A DNA stretch of 33,909 nt, from the NCBI GenBank assembly GCA_002069015.1, contig MWBL01000019.1, positions 1 through 33,909 of the forward strand, given 5' to 3'. Below, piece after piece: positions 25,079 through 32,965 of the stretch. The translations under genes and the position numbers were made by a program. Under the pieces are notes generated by a model. The model was not told the DNA's origin. It saw only the letters and a program-made list of their open reading frames with translations, and searched no databases. Source of the DNA: Firmicutes bacterium ADurb.Bin300. Its GTDB lineage: Bacteria; Bacillota; Clostridia; Oscillospirales; Acutalibacteraceae. Each line of letters opens with the position of its first letter. Position 1 is the first letter of the stretch.

Positions 25079-25192
25079 GTAAACAGTGTCCACATACCCC
25101 TAGAATAATAATCCCTTCTAATTCCCTGCTAATTCGCTTATTCGTTAATATTTGACTTGGTTTATGAAAGAATAAGTCAGGGAGGTTTTTTT

Positions 25193-26194
25193 GTGAATAT
25201 TAGTTTTGATGCCGTGTATTATGAGCCGGCGTCGCTCACATATGAACTCGGGAAAATGCTGCATAAAAAATACTCCGACCTTCCATGGAAACCAATCGAA
25301 TCGCACAACAGAATACCCGAGCTTAGCTCAAGCTCTAACAGCGAATTCACGAAACTCAAACAGCACCTGATAATAGGAGTTCGCAAAACACATAAATATG
25401 TCCCTAATCAAAAGATTTCCGACCGGCTTGTACCGTACACATCATCCGGCTGCCGTGCGATGTGTTTGTATTGTTATTTGGTGTGTAACTACAACAAATG
25501 CTCGTATCTGCGAGTGTTCGTAAATCGTGAAGAGATGATGGACAAGCTTTTGAAAGCTTCTGTCAGTGCCAAGGATTCGCAAACGTTTGAGATAGGAAGC
25601 AACAGCGATTTGATTCTTGAGAATGTAGTTACAAATAATCTGCCGTGGACTATTGAGAAATTTGCCGAAAATGGAAAGGGGCATATTACCTTTCCTACTA
25701 AATTTGACATGGTTCGGCCGCTTCTGGGACTTAATCACGGCGGTAAAACGATTTTCAGAATGAGTGTGAATCCCGCTGAAATAATCAGAAAGATTGAGCT
25801 TGGCACATCTCCTCTTGATGCCAGAATAAAAGCACTTAATGAAACCGCAAGGGACGGCTATCCGGTGGGGCTTCTTATTGCACCGGTAATTCTTCTTTCG
25901 GATTGGGAGAGAATGTACAAAGAGCTGATTGAAAAGCTTGCCGATGAGCTTACTGAAAAAGTAAAACAAACCGCTTTGATTGAAATAATACTAATGACAT
26001 ACAGCTATGTCCATAACGCTATTAATGCAGATGCGTTTCCCAACGCCGTGAAAATATACGATAACAAGCTTATGACGGGCAAAGGGCGGGGAAAATACAG
26101 TTACCGCTCAAGCGAGCGGCAAAAGGCGGAAGATTTTTTCAGAAAAGAGATCAGTCGAAAACTGCCTGAAATGAAGATTCTCTATATTTCATAA
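25193..26194 (+). CDS. splB: Spore photoproduct lyase (radical SAM)
   Basis: A radical SAM enzyme that repairs the spore photoproduct, a UV-induced thymine dimer, in germinating spores. The cluster-binding cysteines are C87, C91 and C94 in the CX3CX2C pattern (TSSGCRAMCLYCYL). YLRVFVN, TKFDMVRPLLGL and RMSVNP are SplB stretches. I start it at GTG 25193, seven bases after GGAGG (25181-25185), giving 333 residues, the normal size; the longer frame from 25157 has no binding site. It stands alone after the CRISPR array, with 114 bases between, and shows that the host forms spores. No clear sigma-G promoter was found in the gap. Confidence 0.88.
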   Translation: MNISFDAVYYEPASLTYELGKMLHKKYSDLPWKPIESHNRIPELSSSSNSEFTKLKQHLIIGVRKTHKYVPNQKISDRLVPYTSSGCRAMCLYCYLVCNYNKCSYLRVFVNREEMMDKLLKASVSAKDSQTFEIGSNSDLILENVVTNNLPWTIEKFAENGKGHITFPTKFDMVRPLLGLNHGGKTIFRMSVNPAEIIRKIELGTSPLDARIKALNETARDGYPVGLLIAPVILLSDWERMYKELIEKLADELTEKVKQTALIEIILMTYSYVHNAINADAFPNAVKIYDNKLMTGKGRGKYSYRSSERQKAEDFFRKEISRKLPEMKILYIS

Positions 26195-26316
26195 TGTTTA
26201 TAGAAACGGTGAACAACGAGCAAAGTAAGAAAGTATAATACTTTAACATTCAAATAAATTACAAAAAACACTGATAAACTCAAATAAACGCAAACGAAAA
26301 TTCTATGAAAAGCGTA

Positions 26317-26336
26317 TTAGTCACTTGTTAGTCACT
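26317..26336 (+). repeat. Short direct repeat TTAGTCACT, two copies
   Basis: TTAGTCACT occurs at 26317-26325 and 26328-26336, an 11-base period, in the gap after the spore photoproduct lyase gene. No gene is seen between 26195 and 26402. The repeat could be a protein-binding site or the trace of a mobile element end. Confidence 0.5.
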
Positions 26337-26353
26337 AAATCCAAAAAAGCAAC

Positions 26354-26400
26354 AAAAACCTCCTCAAAACGGTCGTAACCGTTGATATGAGGAGGTTTTT
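26354..26400. terminator. Strong two-part hairpin, terminator or RBS-sequestering structure
   Basis: AAAAACCTCCTCA (26354-26366) is perfectly complementary to TGAGGAGGTTTTT (26388-26400). Inside the loop AACGGT (26368-26373) pairs with ACCGTT (26378-26383). The T runs on both ends would let it terminate from either side. The right arm also contains GAGGAGG, a consensus ribosome binding site eight bases before ATG 26403, which the hairpin would hide. Confidence 0.75.
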
Positions 26401-26402
26401 GT

Positions 26403-26474
26403 ATGGAAAAGAAATCATATATTGATAGAATTTATGCCTATGGGTGCAAATTAAAGGTCGTGGGTGCAAATTGA
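26403..26474 (+). CDS. 23-residue open frame behind a strong ribosome binding site, remnant or leader peptide
   Basis: ATG 26403 follows GAGGAGG (26389-26395) at a good distance and opens a 23-codon frame (MEKKSYIDRIYAYGC, then KLKVVGAN) ending at TGA 26472. The last third runs into the 20-base tandem repeats. It could be a leader peptide, or the surviving start of a longer gene cut off when the repeats or the neighbouring element arrived. I do not recognise it, and expression is not shown. Confidence 0.3.
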   Translation: MEKKSYIDRIYAYGCKLKVVGAN

Positions 26475-26520
26475 TACCTATGGGTGCAATCTCAGGGGTA
26501 TGGGTGCAATCTGTTATTAC
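26441..26520 (+). repeat. Four tandem repeats at an exact 20-bp period (iteron-like)
   Basis: TGGGTGCAA recurs at 26441, 26461, 26481 and 26501, each time exactly 20 bases on. The next three bases are ATT in copies 1 and 2 and TCT in copies 3 and 4, and the bases before each copy are mostly CCTA or GGTA. The period is not a multiple of three, so it is not a coding repeat. Equal spacing near two helical turns suggests repeated protein binding on one face of the DNA, as in replication iterons or regulatory arrays. The last unit overlaps the stop of the - strand gene ending at 26517. Confidence 0.85.
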
Positions 26521-27437
26521 CCATTTGCATTCATGTATTTCTCAAATTCAGTGGGCCAGTTTGCGTTATGAATTAATCTCCCTTTCTGCAAATTGTGATT
26601 CAGTATTTCGGATTTTGTTAGTTTTGATAACTCTTCCCAATCGCTTTCAAAAATATAGGTTGCATTATTTGGGAAAATACTTTCTAAAAAGAAAAGATTC
26701 TTTTTGCAAAATCCAAATACAATATATCCACGAAATCCAGAACGACCATATGCGATAAAATCGGGATTATATTCATTTATCAAGTTACAATTACGTAGCA
26801 TCATTTGCTTTTGAGTTTGCTTGCTGTCCTTACAAATATCTTCAAGTTTTCCCTTGATTATTTCCCATGGATAATCTCCTGGAGGAAGTATATCCCAATC
26901 AAGTCGAATTGCTGATGCTTCCAGAGATGAACTTCCCACTTCTATTGAACACTCACCAAACAATCCAAGAACCATGTTTATGGTGTTCATGATCTTATCA
27001 TTATTATCCTGAGTCAAAACTAGTTCGTCCGATTCAATACTATTTTGCTGACCAACAGAAATAAGCGTAAAATAGACAGAGTATGGCATGTGGTAATCAC
27101 GATGAAATCGCTCTTTTACTATATCAGTGAAATCAGTTACTTCACGCGTTTCCCCTCTGCCTGCCCATTCGTGCCTAGTCCAGTAAACGGTTTGGGTGTA
27201 TTTCTCCCTTGGGGCAGATCTGTCAACGGTCACAAATTGCTCGGCATTTCTGCAAGCGTAACGATTGAACATAGCAGGCAATACGATTGATCCTGGAGCG
27301 TCCTCTTGGGCAAATCCAAACTTGCTTAGCTTATCTGGGAAACGGGAAACATCTTGTACGCAAACTCTGATTTTTGTCTCCGGCGGTAAGTTTGATAGAC
27401 AATTCAAACTGTTAATTCTTGTCTGCCTTAACAACAT
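26517..27437 (-). CDS. Unrecognised 306-residue protein, third gene of the DUF262 cassette
   Basis: I do not recognise this protein. It starts at ATG 27437 after AAGGAGTTGAT and has 306 residues; a longer frame to TTG 27506 lacks a binding site. No signal peptide or membrane helix is seen. The middle holds QQNSIESDELVLTQDNND and GLFGECSIEVGSS. The last 80 residues are the most family-like, with GYIVFGFCKKNLFFLES, ATYIFESDWEELSKLTKSEI and LIHNANWPTEFEKYM. It lies 61 bases after the DUF262 gene on the same strand, so it probably shares its transcript. A role as sensor, effector or partner of the nuclease is inference from position. Confidence 0.75.
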   Translation of the reverse strand: MLLRQTRINSLNCLSNLPPETKIRVCVQDVSRFPDKLSKFGFAQEDAPGSIVLPAMFNRYACRNAEQFVTVDRSAPREKYTQTVYWTRHEWAGRGETREVTDFTDIVKERFHRDYHMPYSVYFTLISVGQQNSIESDELVLTQDNNDKIMNTINMVLGLFGECSIEVGSSSLEASAIRLDWDILPPGDYPWEIIKGKLEDICKDSKQTQKQMMLRNCNLINEYNPDFIAYGRSGFRGYIVFGFCKKNLFFLESIFPNNATYIFESDWEELSKLTKSEILNHNLQKGRLIHNANWPTEFEKYMNANG

Positions 27438-27498
27438 AATATCAACTCCTTTTTTACTGTCCGCATTTATCCTCCAATCCTGCTTATAGAACCCAACC

Positions 27499-29190
27499 TC
27501 ATCCAAGTAGCTGTCGAATTTTACTTGTCAATAAAGCCTTTCGCTTTTCATAGAACTCTTCGAAATTCTCCAGTTCGAGGGAGACATCGTCTGGAATGAG
27601 AGCCTCTTTACGGAATTTAGCCTTCTGTTCATCATTCATATCATTGTAAAAATCAACGAGACGCATTGCGTTTTTACTTCCGTTACTTCTGCCTTCAAGC
27701 AGCTGCAGGTTAGGTAATCTATTTCTGTTACTTCTCCATTTACGCCAATCGTCCATAGATACGGTAATCGGTTTCGTACTATCGAACCTATCATATGGGT
27801 GCAAATGATCTTGCTCGTATTTAAAATTCCTATTTATCCAATCAACACCCAAGAAATACAGAGCTTCTCCGGCAACACGGCTGCCTTTTTCAGAGTTGAT
27901 AATATCATCAATTTTGCCATCAGTTACTCGCAGGTCAGTCATCTGCTCCAACATATCAACGGTAATTTCATAATCGTTGTCATTGATGCTGCTTTTCATC
28001 TGCTGTAGTTTGCTTGTAGTGCCTGATTGGAAGTAGGTGAATAACACAGCTCGAATAAGATATGCTCTGATGCCGTCCAAATTGTTTGCATAATCTGGGT
28101 TATAGTACATGAAATAAATAATCGGTAACAGCACGTTCCAACTGCTTGAAAAACGGCTTACTTCGATTTTCATGCTCTTTAATACATCTTCAAGATTTCT
28201 AAGCGTCTTCTTGAATTCCTGCCAGTTGTTTTTTAAATCTTCCGCAATCTGCTTGTTGATATTAGACTTTACAACATCTCCATAAAGCATAAGTGCAGAG
28301 CGTACAACAAAATCGGAACCGAAGCCGGCGTAAGAACCATCTAACAGCTTTCCAAATTCGGTCTTTGCATTAGGCCAATAAGCCTCAAGGATGGACATTG
28401 TGATTTCATGTTTCTTCAGTGCTTTACCACCACTGTTGAAACGGACAAACATCTCCAATGCATCATCCTGTTTCATATCCTTGATTTCGGTATAACGAAT
28501 CAGTTTCTCAACAAAAATCTTATTGTAGAGTTTATTGAGAATATTGCGGGCATACTCTTTGCTGTCAGCAGGCACATTAGCGATGGCAGCTTCAATAGCC
28601 TGATCTCTTGTATTTTCGTCTTGAAATTTTTCACTGAGAATTTCCTTGATTTCAAACTGTGTCGGACTAAGTTTTCCGACTTTCTCGGTAAACTTAATGT
28701 CAAATTTCTTGCTGTTGTATTCTTCTTCATCAACAGTCAGCTTGTTTTTGTTCAGCTCTATCAACAACTTGACTACCGTACCGCCAGGAACATTCTTTCT
28801 TGCGTGCTTTTGTCTGATGTACGCGCGTCCAAAAAGAGACAGGAACAAAGAGGTTAACCTCTGCTGCCCATCCAAAATTGCTGTATCAGTTATTTTAACA
28901 TTGATATTACTCAACTCATAATTAACACTGTCTGCCTGCTTTCTGCTGTCGAATGTAACTTCCGATAAGAAATTACAAAAATAGGTATCCCAACTAACGT
29001 TATCATCATCGACATGCCAAAACAGAAAGGTGGCTATAGGGTAATCTAAAAGAATGGAGTCCCACAGTTTTTCAATCTGCTCCATGCTCCACACATACTG
29101 CCTTTGAAATGCCGGCATAACATACTTCCCATTTTTTATATGTTCCAGCGCCTCATATATAGTGATGCTGCTATCTATTAAAACGCTCAT
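27499..29190 (-). CDS. DUF262-DUF1524 protein (GmrSD/SspE-like nuclease, probable phage defence)
   Basis: A 563-residue protein with an N-terminal DUF262 (ParB-like) domain and a C-terminal DUF1524 HNH-type nuclease part. MPAFQRQYVWSMEQIEKLWDSI (starting at residue 25) and ILDGQQRLTSL (DGQQR at 107-111) are the nucleotide-binding motifs of DUF262. D461, H462 and H464 in EQDHLHPYDRF, with the later Asn residues N488, N490, N494 and N507, fit the HNH metal centre. Relatives (GmrSD, BrxU, SspE) cut phage DNA with modified bases or act with DNA phosphorothioation. No ssp or dnd genes are near. It starts two bases after the RHH gene with GAGAGGAG in front. Confidence 0.88.
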   Translation of the reverse strand: MSVLIDSSITIYEALEHIKNGKYVMPAFQRQYVWSMEQIEKLWDSILLDYPIATFLFWHVDDDNVSWDTYFCNFLSEVTFDSRKQADSVNYELSNINVKITDTAILDGQQRLTSLFLSLFGRAYIRQKHARKNVPGGTVVKLLIELNKNKLTVDEEEYNSKKFDIKFTEKVGKLSPTQFEIKEILSEKFQDENTRDQAIEAAIANVPADSKEYARNILNKLYNKIFVEKLIRYTEIKDMKQDDALEMFVRFNSGGKALKKHEITMSILEAYWPNAKTEFGKLLDGSYAGFGSDFVVRSALMLYGDVVKSNINKQIAEDLKNNWQEFKKTLRNLEDVLKSMKIEVSRFSSSWNVLLPIIYFMYYNPDYANNLDGIRAYLIRAVLFTYFQSGTTSKLQQMKSSINDNDYEITVDMLEQMTDLRVTDGKIDDIINSEKGSRVAGEALYFLGVDWINRNFKYEQDHLHPYDRFDSTKPITVSMDDWRKWRSNRNRLPNLQLLEGRSNGSKNAMRLVDFYNDMNDEQKAKFRKEALIPDDVSLELENFEEFYEKRKALLTSKIRQLLG

Positions 29191-29192
29191 AA

Positions 29193-29714
29193 TTACTCCT
29201 CTCTGACATAGAAGCTATTTTTATACTTCATAAGTGTTTCTTCAACCTCGTCCCAAATCCAAACACGGTTTCCGTCATCTTCAAAAACCTTTCCGTGCGA
29301 TTTAGGCCCGTCCAACTTCATTTGAGAATAATTATTTCTGAAGGTAGGAACAAACAAATCCGGGCGTTCTTTATCACTACACAAACGTTCCATCATCGGG
29401 AGTGTGGCTTCTCCGGCAATGTCAATTGCCATAAAAAATGCTTTGATAATTTTATGGTTGTACTGACTTGGCTTCATTGCCCACATAGGAATGCGCTGCA
29501 ATGCTTTCCCATAGAAGTCTTTGGAACTACTGTCAGTTTGTTTCGCAACTCTTGGCGTATATTCCTTCGATGCATTGCCGAATGCTTGTGCAATATACCA
29601 ACGCAGACAGGCATCTGCAGCCTCATCGAGCGTATCTCCGGATAGATTAAGAGCCATATTAAATTTATCATATATATCTTTGTCAACAGTAAAGGCTATA
29701 TTTTTCCGCATCAT
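29193..29714 (-). CDS. RHH-type protein, first gene of the DUF262 cassette
   Basis: A 173-residue protein. The first 45 residues, MMRKNIAFTVDKDIYDKF and then LDEAADACLRWYIAQAF, have the strand-helix-helix layout of ribbon-helix-helix DNA-binding proteins. The remainder (SQYNHKIIKAFFMAIDIAGE, LFVPTFRNNYSQMKLDG, HGKVFEDDGNRVWIWDEVEE) is a second domain I cannot name. I start it at ATG 29714, five bases after CGGAGG. A promoter with palindromes lies just upstream, so it could repress its own operon. The two-base gap to the DUF262 gene shows co-translation. It may also give DNA or substrate specificity to the nuclease. Confidence 0.75.
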   Translation of the reverse strand: MMRKNIAFTVDKDIYDKFNMALNLSGDTLDEAADACLRWYIAQAFGNASKEYTPRVAKQTDSSSKDFYGKALQRIPMWAMKPSQYNHKIIKAFFMAIDIAGEATLPMMERLCSDKERPDLFVPTFRNNYSQMKLDGPKSHGKVFEDDGNRVWIWDEVEETLMKYKNSFYVREE

Positions 29715-29748
29715 TTTACCTCCGTTCATTTACAATACGTCACTATAA

Positions 29749-29780
29749 ATAATATACATGATTAGTGTATTTGTCAATAC
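29749..29780 (-). promoter_or_regulatory. Near-consensus promoter of the DUF262 cassette with palindromic sites
   Basis: On the - strand TTGACA (29777-29772) and TATTAT (29754-29749) are exactly 17 bases apart. The inverted repeat GTATT-N4-AATAC (29767-29780) covers the -35 box, and ATACA-N7-TGTAT (29754-29770) fills the spacer. Such overlap suits a repressor, most simply the RHH-type protein encoded by the first gene. Confidence 0.75.
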
Positions 29781-29804
29781 TCAGCGACTAATAAGTTGCA
29801 TAAG

Positions 29805-29832
29805 AAAAAACACCCTGCATTGCTGCAAGGTG
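29805..29832 (-). terminator. Rho-independent terminator of the serine recombinase operon
   Basis: On the - strand CACCTTGCA (29832-29824) pairs with TGCAGGGTG (29819-29811) around a four-base loop, with one G-T pair, and TTTTTT follows. It lies 17 bases beyond the stop of the recombinase gene and insulates the DUF262 promoter from it. Confidence 0.8.
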
Positions 29833-29848
29833 CATTCCATTAAGTCGA

Positions 29849-31444
29849 TTATCCTTCAACCTCCATCCCGTTTCTGAAGCGGAAGAGTAGCTTTCCGCTG
29901 TGCTTGACCACTGCGCTGTCAATAACCGAGATCCAAAGTTTACTGTCAAATTCTGTGACCGGCTCATCGGTTTCATGTAACTCAAACATGAATGCGCTGA
30001 TTGAATCCGCCTGTGCCTTCCGCTGTTCGCTCTCTTGCTGCAGTTTTTCTACCTTCTCCTTGAGGCCGTTGTAGCGGTCTTCATAGCCTTTGTATTTCCG
30101 GCTGAATCCCGCCTGATCCATTGATTTTGCGGCATTTTCCTCAATAAGCTTTCGTGTAAGACCTGTGACTACTTCAGCCTCTTGGAGGAGGTCGGCAATC
30201 TTTCTATCAATTTCAGTAGTGTCGGTCAGCACATCCATCATCCGCCTGCAGTCATCGAGAGTGTTCGCCTTGTCCGGTATTAGACTGTTATAAGCTACTA
30301 TGAACCTTGCCTTAATATCATCTTCGGTTAGATGCGGTGTTGTGCAGCGTGGTTTATTATCCTTGAACTTATCGTTGCATTGCCATATCGTCCGCTTGTA
30401 CTTACTGGTTGAGTTCCAGGTCTTAGCACCGAAGAACCCTCCGCAGTCTTCGCATATAAGTCTTGATCCGAACACGCTGTTCCCACTGTATCTTCTGCCA
30501 AGTCTTTTTCGCCGTGCCATCTCAAGCTGAACCAGATTCCAGTCCTCTGGGGAAATGATGGCATCGTGTGAATGCTCAATGTAGTACTGCGGAACTTCAC
30601 CGTTGTTTTCTTTCATTTTGTGCTGAAGGAAGTCCACCGTGAATTTCTTCTGAAGAAGCGCGGAGCCTTTGTACTTCTCGTTTGAAAGGATGCTCTCAAT
30701 AACGGCAGAGCCCCATTTGTCCTTGCCGCCCGGAGTAGGTATGCCTTCGTCGGTGAGGGTTTTGGCAATAGTAAACGGAGTCTTACCTTCAATGAACATA
30801 GTGTAGATTCTCCGAACGATAGCAGCCTGGTCTTCCACGATTACAAGCGGATGGTCTTTGTCTGGGCCTTTCTCATAACCGAGGAAAGAACTGTAGGCAA
30901 GGCTGAGCTTACCGTCCGAGAATCGCTTCCGGTGTCCCCACGTGACATTCTCTGAAATTGACCGACTTTCCTCCTGGGCAAGGGATGACATTATGGTGAT
31001 CAGCACTTCGCCTTTGGTGTCGAAGGTGTAGATGTTCTCCTTCTCGAAATATACTTCTACATTATGTTCCTTGAGTTTTCGGACATAGGTAAGGGTGTCG
31101 ACCGTATTCCTTGCGAACCTTGAAATGGACTTTGTAACGATCAGGTCAATCTTCCCGTCAAGGGCATCCCGAATCATTCTATTGAAACCTGCACGGTGTT
31201 TGGTGTTTGTACCGCTGATGCCTTCATCCGTGTAAACATCTACGAGAGTCCAGTCCGGATTGCTTTTTATGAACTGCGTGTAATAATCGACCTGTGCCTG
31301 GTAGCTTGTGTACTGCTCATCACTGTCTGTGGAAACACGGGCATATCCTGCAACCCTACGTTTTGCTATTGCCATATCCGGTATTCTTGTTGCCGGGTTT
31401 ATCTTCGGCGGTATGACTTTTACCGAACGAGCCGTAGCTGCCAT
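29849..31444 (-). CDS. Large serine recombinase, 531 residues (second of a pair)
   Basis: A large serine recombinase of the phage integrase/Ccr type. The catalytic Ser is S38 in YARVSTD. TKSISRFARNT and SSLAQEESRSISENV complete the resolvase domain. The recombinase domain (GIPTPGGKDKWGSAVIESIL) and a zinc ribbon with CEDCGGFF and a later WQC follow. The C-terminal coiled coil (about 430-490) ends before a short tail. The start ATG overlaps the stop of the upstream recombinase by one base (TAATG). It is full length. With its neighbour it would integrate and excise the element lying to the right. Which of the two is the main integrase is not clear. Confidence 0.92.
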   Translation of the reverse strand: MAATARSVKVIPPKINPATRIPDMAIAKRRVAGYARVSTDSDEQYTSYQAQVDYYTQFIKSNPDWTLVDVYTDEGISGTNTKHRAGFNRMIRDALDGKIDLIVTKSISRFARNTVDTLTYVRKLKEHNVEVYFEKENIYTFDTKGEVLITIMSSLAQEESRSISENVTWGHRKRFSDGKLSLAYSSFLGYEKGPDKDHPLVIVEDQAAIVRRIYTMFIEGKTPFTIAKTLTDEGIPTPGGKDKWGSAVIESILSNEKYKGSALLQKKFTVDFLQHKMKENNGEVPQYYIEHSHDAIISPEDWNLVQLEMARRKRLGRRYSGNSVFGSRLICEDCGGFFGAKTWNSTSKYKRTIWQCNDKFKDNKPRCTTPHLTEDDIKARFIVAYNSLIPDKANTLDDCRRMMDVLTDTTEIDRKIADLLQEAEVVTGLTRKLIEENAAKSMDQAGFSRKYKGYEDRYNGLKEKVEKLQQESEQRKAQADSISAFMFELHETDEPVTEFDSKLWISVIDSAVVKHSGKLLFRFRNGMEVEG

Positions 31445-32745
31445 TACTTATCCCTCCTTTGCCTAAGCGCTCTTTGCCTTGCCACTTCCCTCATTTCCGG
31501 AGTCCACGACTCCGAGCGGGATCGGTCTTTCCACTTCCTTTCCTCTGGGTGGCCGTCTTTAAATATAAAAGTCAGTCTATTTGCACCCGGCACCTCAATG
31601 GAGTCAATGCGGTTTTTGAACACTTCGCTATCAAAAAAATCGAGTTCAAGGACTTCGGCAGTCACGGATTCAAGTATTCCTTCCGGTATCTGCTTGGCGG
31701 TACAACCGGCTCTTCCTTTTTCCTGAAAGGCTTTGCAGTTCCAGTAGACTTTGCCGTTGCGGGTAACACGTTTGAAGTTTTCCCCGCAGAGTCCGCACTT
31801 AATGATGCTTGTGAACGGATAGCGTTTCGGCGGTCTTTTCCCACAGTGCTTTGCCTTTACGGCTCTTACGACTTCTTGTGCCTTTTCAAAAGTCTCCCTG
31901 TCTATGATTGCTTCGTGGGTGCCCTCCGCATAGTACTTCGGAAGTTCGCCTTTGTTCCTCACAAGCTTTTTCTCCATATGGTTATTCACATACCGCTTTT
32001 GAAGAACGGCATCACCAATATATTTCTCATTGCTGAGCATTTCGGTGATGCGGCTGGCTGTCCACTTTTTTCCGAAGACCGTGTAAATACCTCTTGCATT
32101 CAGATCTCTGCAGATGCTGCTGAAGGATTCACCGGCAATGGCTCGATTGAAGATGTCCTTAACCACTTCTGCCTGCGCCGGGTTGATTTCAACCTTGTCC
32201 TTCGTGATGTTGTAACCAAACTGGTAATGCCACTGTAGAACCTCACCTTTTTCGTAGGACTTGCGTATCCGCCACTTTTGATTTTCGCTTGCCGACCGGC
32301 TTTCTTCCTGGGCATAACTTGCGAGAATGGTCAGCATCAGTTCTCCTTCACCGCTCAAGGTGTGAATGTTCTGCTCTTCGAAGTAAACATCAATCCCAAG
32401 TTCCTTTAATTCACGGACGGTGTTAAGAAGGGTCAGCGTATTCCGGGCAAAACGCGATATGGACTTTGTAATGACCATATCAATTTTTCCGGCGCGGCAA
32501 TCCTTAAGAAGCCGCTGAAAGTTCTCTCTGTCATCCTTCGTTCCGGTCATGGCTTCATCGGCATACACGCCACAGTAATGCCAACCCGGATGATTTTGTA
32601 TCATCTCGGCATAGTAGCTTACCTGGGCGGATAAGGAATGCAGCATGGCGTCTTTACCGGACGATACTCTTCCATAGGCAGCCACGTTAAGAAGTTTTGG
32701 CTGCTTCGGAAAATTTGCATCAATTTTTTGTACCTTTCTATCCAT
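31444..32745 (-). CDS. Large serine recombinase, 433 residues (first of a pair)
   Basis: A second large serine recombinase, with catalytic S28 in YGRVSSGKD, the resolvase stretch TKSISRFARNTLTLLN, and TILASYAQEESRSASENQ. The recombinase domain (GIYTVFGKKWTASRITEML) and a zinc ribbon (KCGLCGENF, later WNCKAF) are present. It is about 100 residues shorter than its partner, lacking the long C-terminal coiled coil. It starts at ATG 32745 after AAAGGAG. A tandem pair of unequal serine recombinases recalls ccrA/ccrB of SCC elements and many clostridial phage-like elements, in which both are needed or one helps excision. Confidence 0.92.
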   Translation of the reverse strand: MDRKVQKIDANFPKQPKLLNVAAYGRVSSGKDAMLHSLSAQVSYYAEMIQNHPGWHYCGVYADEAMTGTKDDRENFQRLLKDCRAGKIDMVITKSISRFARNTLTLLNTVRELKELGIDVYFEEQNIHTLSGEGELMLTILASYAQEESRSASENQKWRIRKSYEKGEVLQWHYQFGYNITKDKVEINPAQAEVVKDIFNRAIAGESFSSICRDLNARGIYTVFGKKWTASRITEMLSNEKYIGDAVLQKRYVNNHMEKKLVRNKGELPKYYAEGTHEAIIDRETFEKAQEVVRAVKAKHCGKRPPKRYPFTSIIKCGLCGENFKRVTRNGKVYWNCKAFQEKGRAGCTAKQIPEGILESVTAEVLELDFFDSEVFKNRIDSIEVPGANRLTFIFKDGHPEERKWKDRSRSESWTPEMREVARQRALRQRRDK

Positions 32746-32803
32746 ATATGATTTCTCCTTTCACCATGCTATACATCACTCTAAACCCCTGTAATAGCAA
32801 GGT

Positions 32804-32965
32804 TTATGTTAAGAAAATACTGGACAAAGATATACCGTATTTTTCAGCCATAACCTGCTGTATTTTCTTGTAGTCATAGTTTGAGATGATCCCTCTTTTC
32901 AGCATGGTATTGGCCATGCTCATGGCAAGCCTGAAGGCGATAATTCTCTCGCTATAGTTATCCAT
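32804..32965 (-). CDS. Small SHOCT-like protein upstream of the recombinases
   Basis: A 53-residue protein, too short for a domain call on its own, but with the SHOCT-type pattern of an aliphatic stretch, MLKRGIISNYDYKKIQQVMAEK. I start it at ATG 32965 with AGGAGG seven to eight bases upstream; a longer frame to 32989 exists. The start lies within the last codons of the zinc-finger gene upstream, so the two are translationally coupled. Small proteins of this kind often sit beside large serine recombinases of clostridial elements. Its function is not known; it might assist recombination. Confidence 0.65.
   Translation of the reverse strand: MDNYSERIIAFRLAMSMANTMLKRGIISNYDYKKIQQVMAEKYGISLSSIFLT

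Noticed and set aside
24725-25093. Minus-strand open frame of 122 residues with repeated HAPTQRAT and PRPHAEGD
   Set aside because: It is the translation of the CRISPR repeats and spacers, a well-known false gene type.
25442-25969. Minus-strand open frame of 175 residues
   Set aside because: Antisense to the spore photoproduct lyase gene, which has all its cluster cysteines on the other strand.
26441-26520. Tandem repeats as a second CRISPR array
   Set aside because: The conserved part is only nine bases and the distance between copies is eleven, far too short for repeats and spacers.
26444-26758. Plus-strand open frame of 104 residues starting in the tandem repeats
   Set aside because: Antisense to the 306-residue gene and its start lies in repeats without a ribosome binding site.
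28408-28857. Plus-strand open frame of 149 residues
   Set aside because: Antisense to the DUF262 gene; no binding site or family pattern.
29733-29850. A tRNA gene as attachment site next to the recombinases
   Set aside because: No cloverleaf arms or GTTCGA-type T-loop can be made from this gap or from the 26195-26516 gap.
31196-31726. Plus-strand open frame of 176 residues
   Set aside because: Antisense to the junction of the two recombinase genes, with no recognisable protein features.
31459-32238. Plus-strand open frame of 259 residues
   Set aside because: It is wholly antisense to the 433-residue serine recombinase, whose motifs are clear; it has no family features or binding site.
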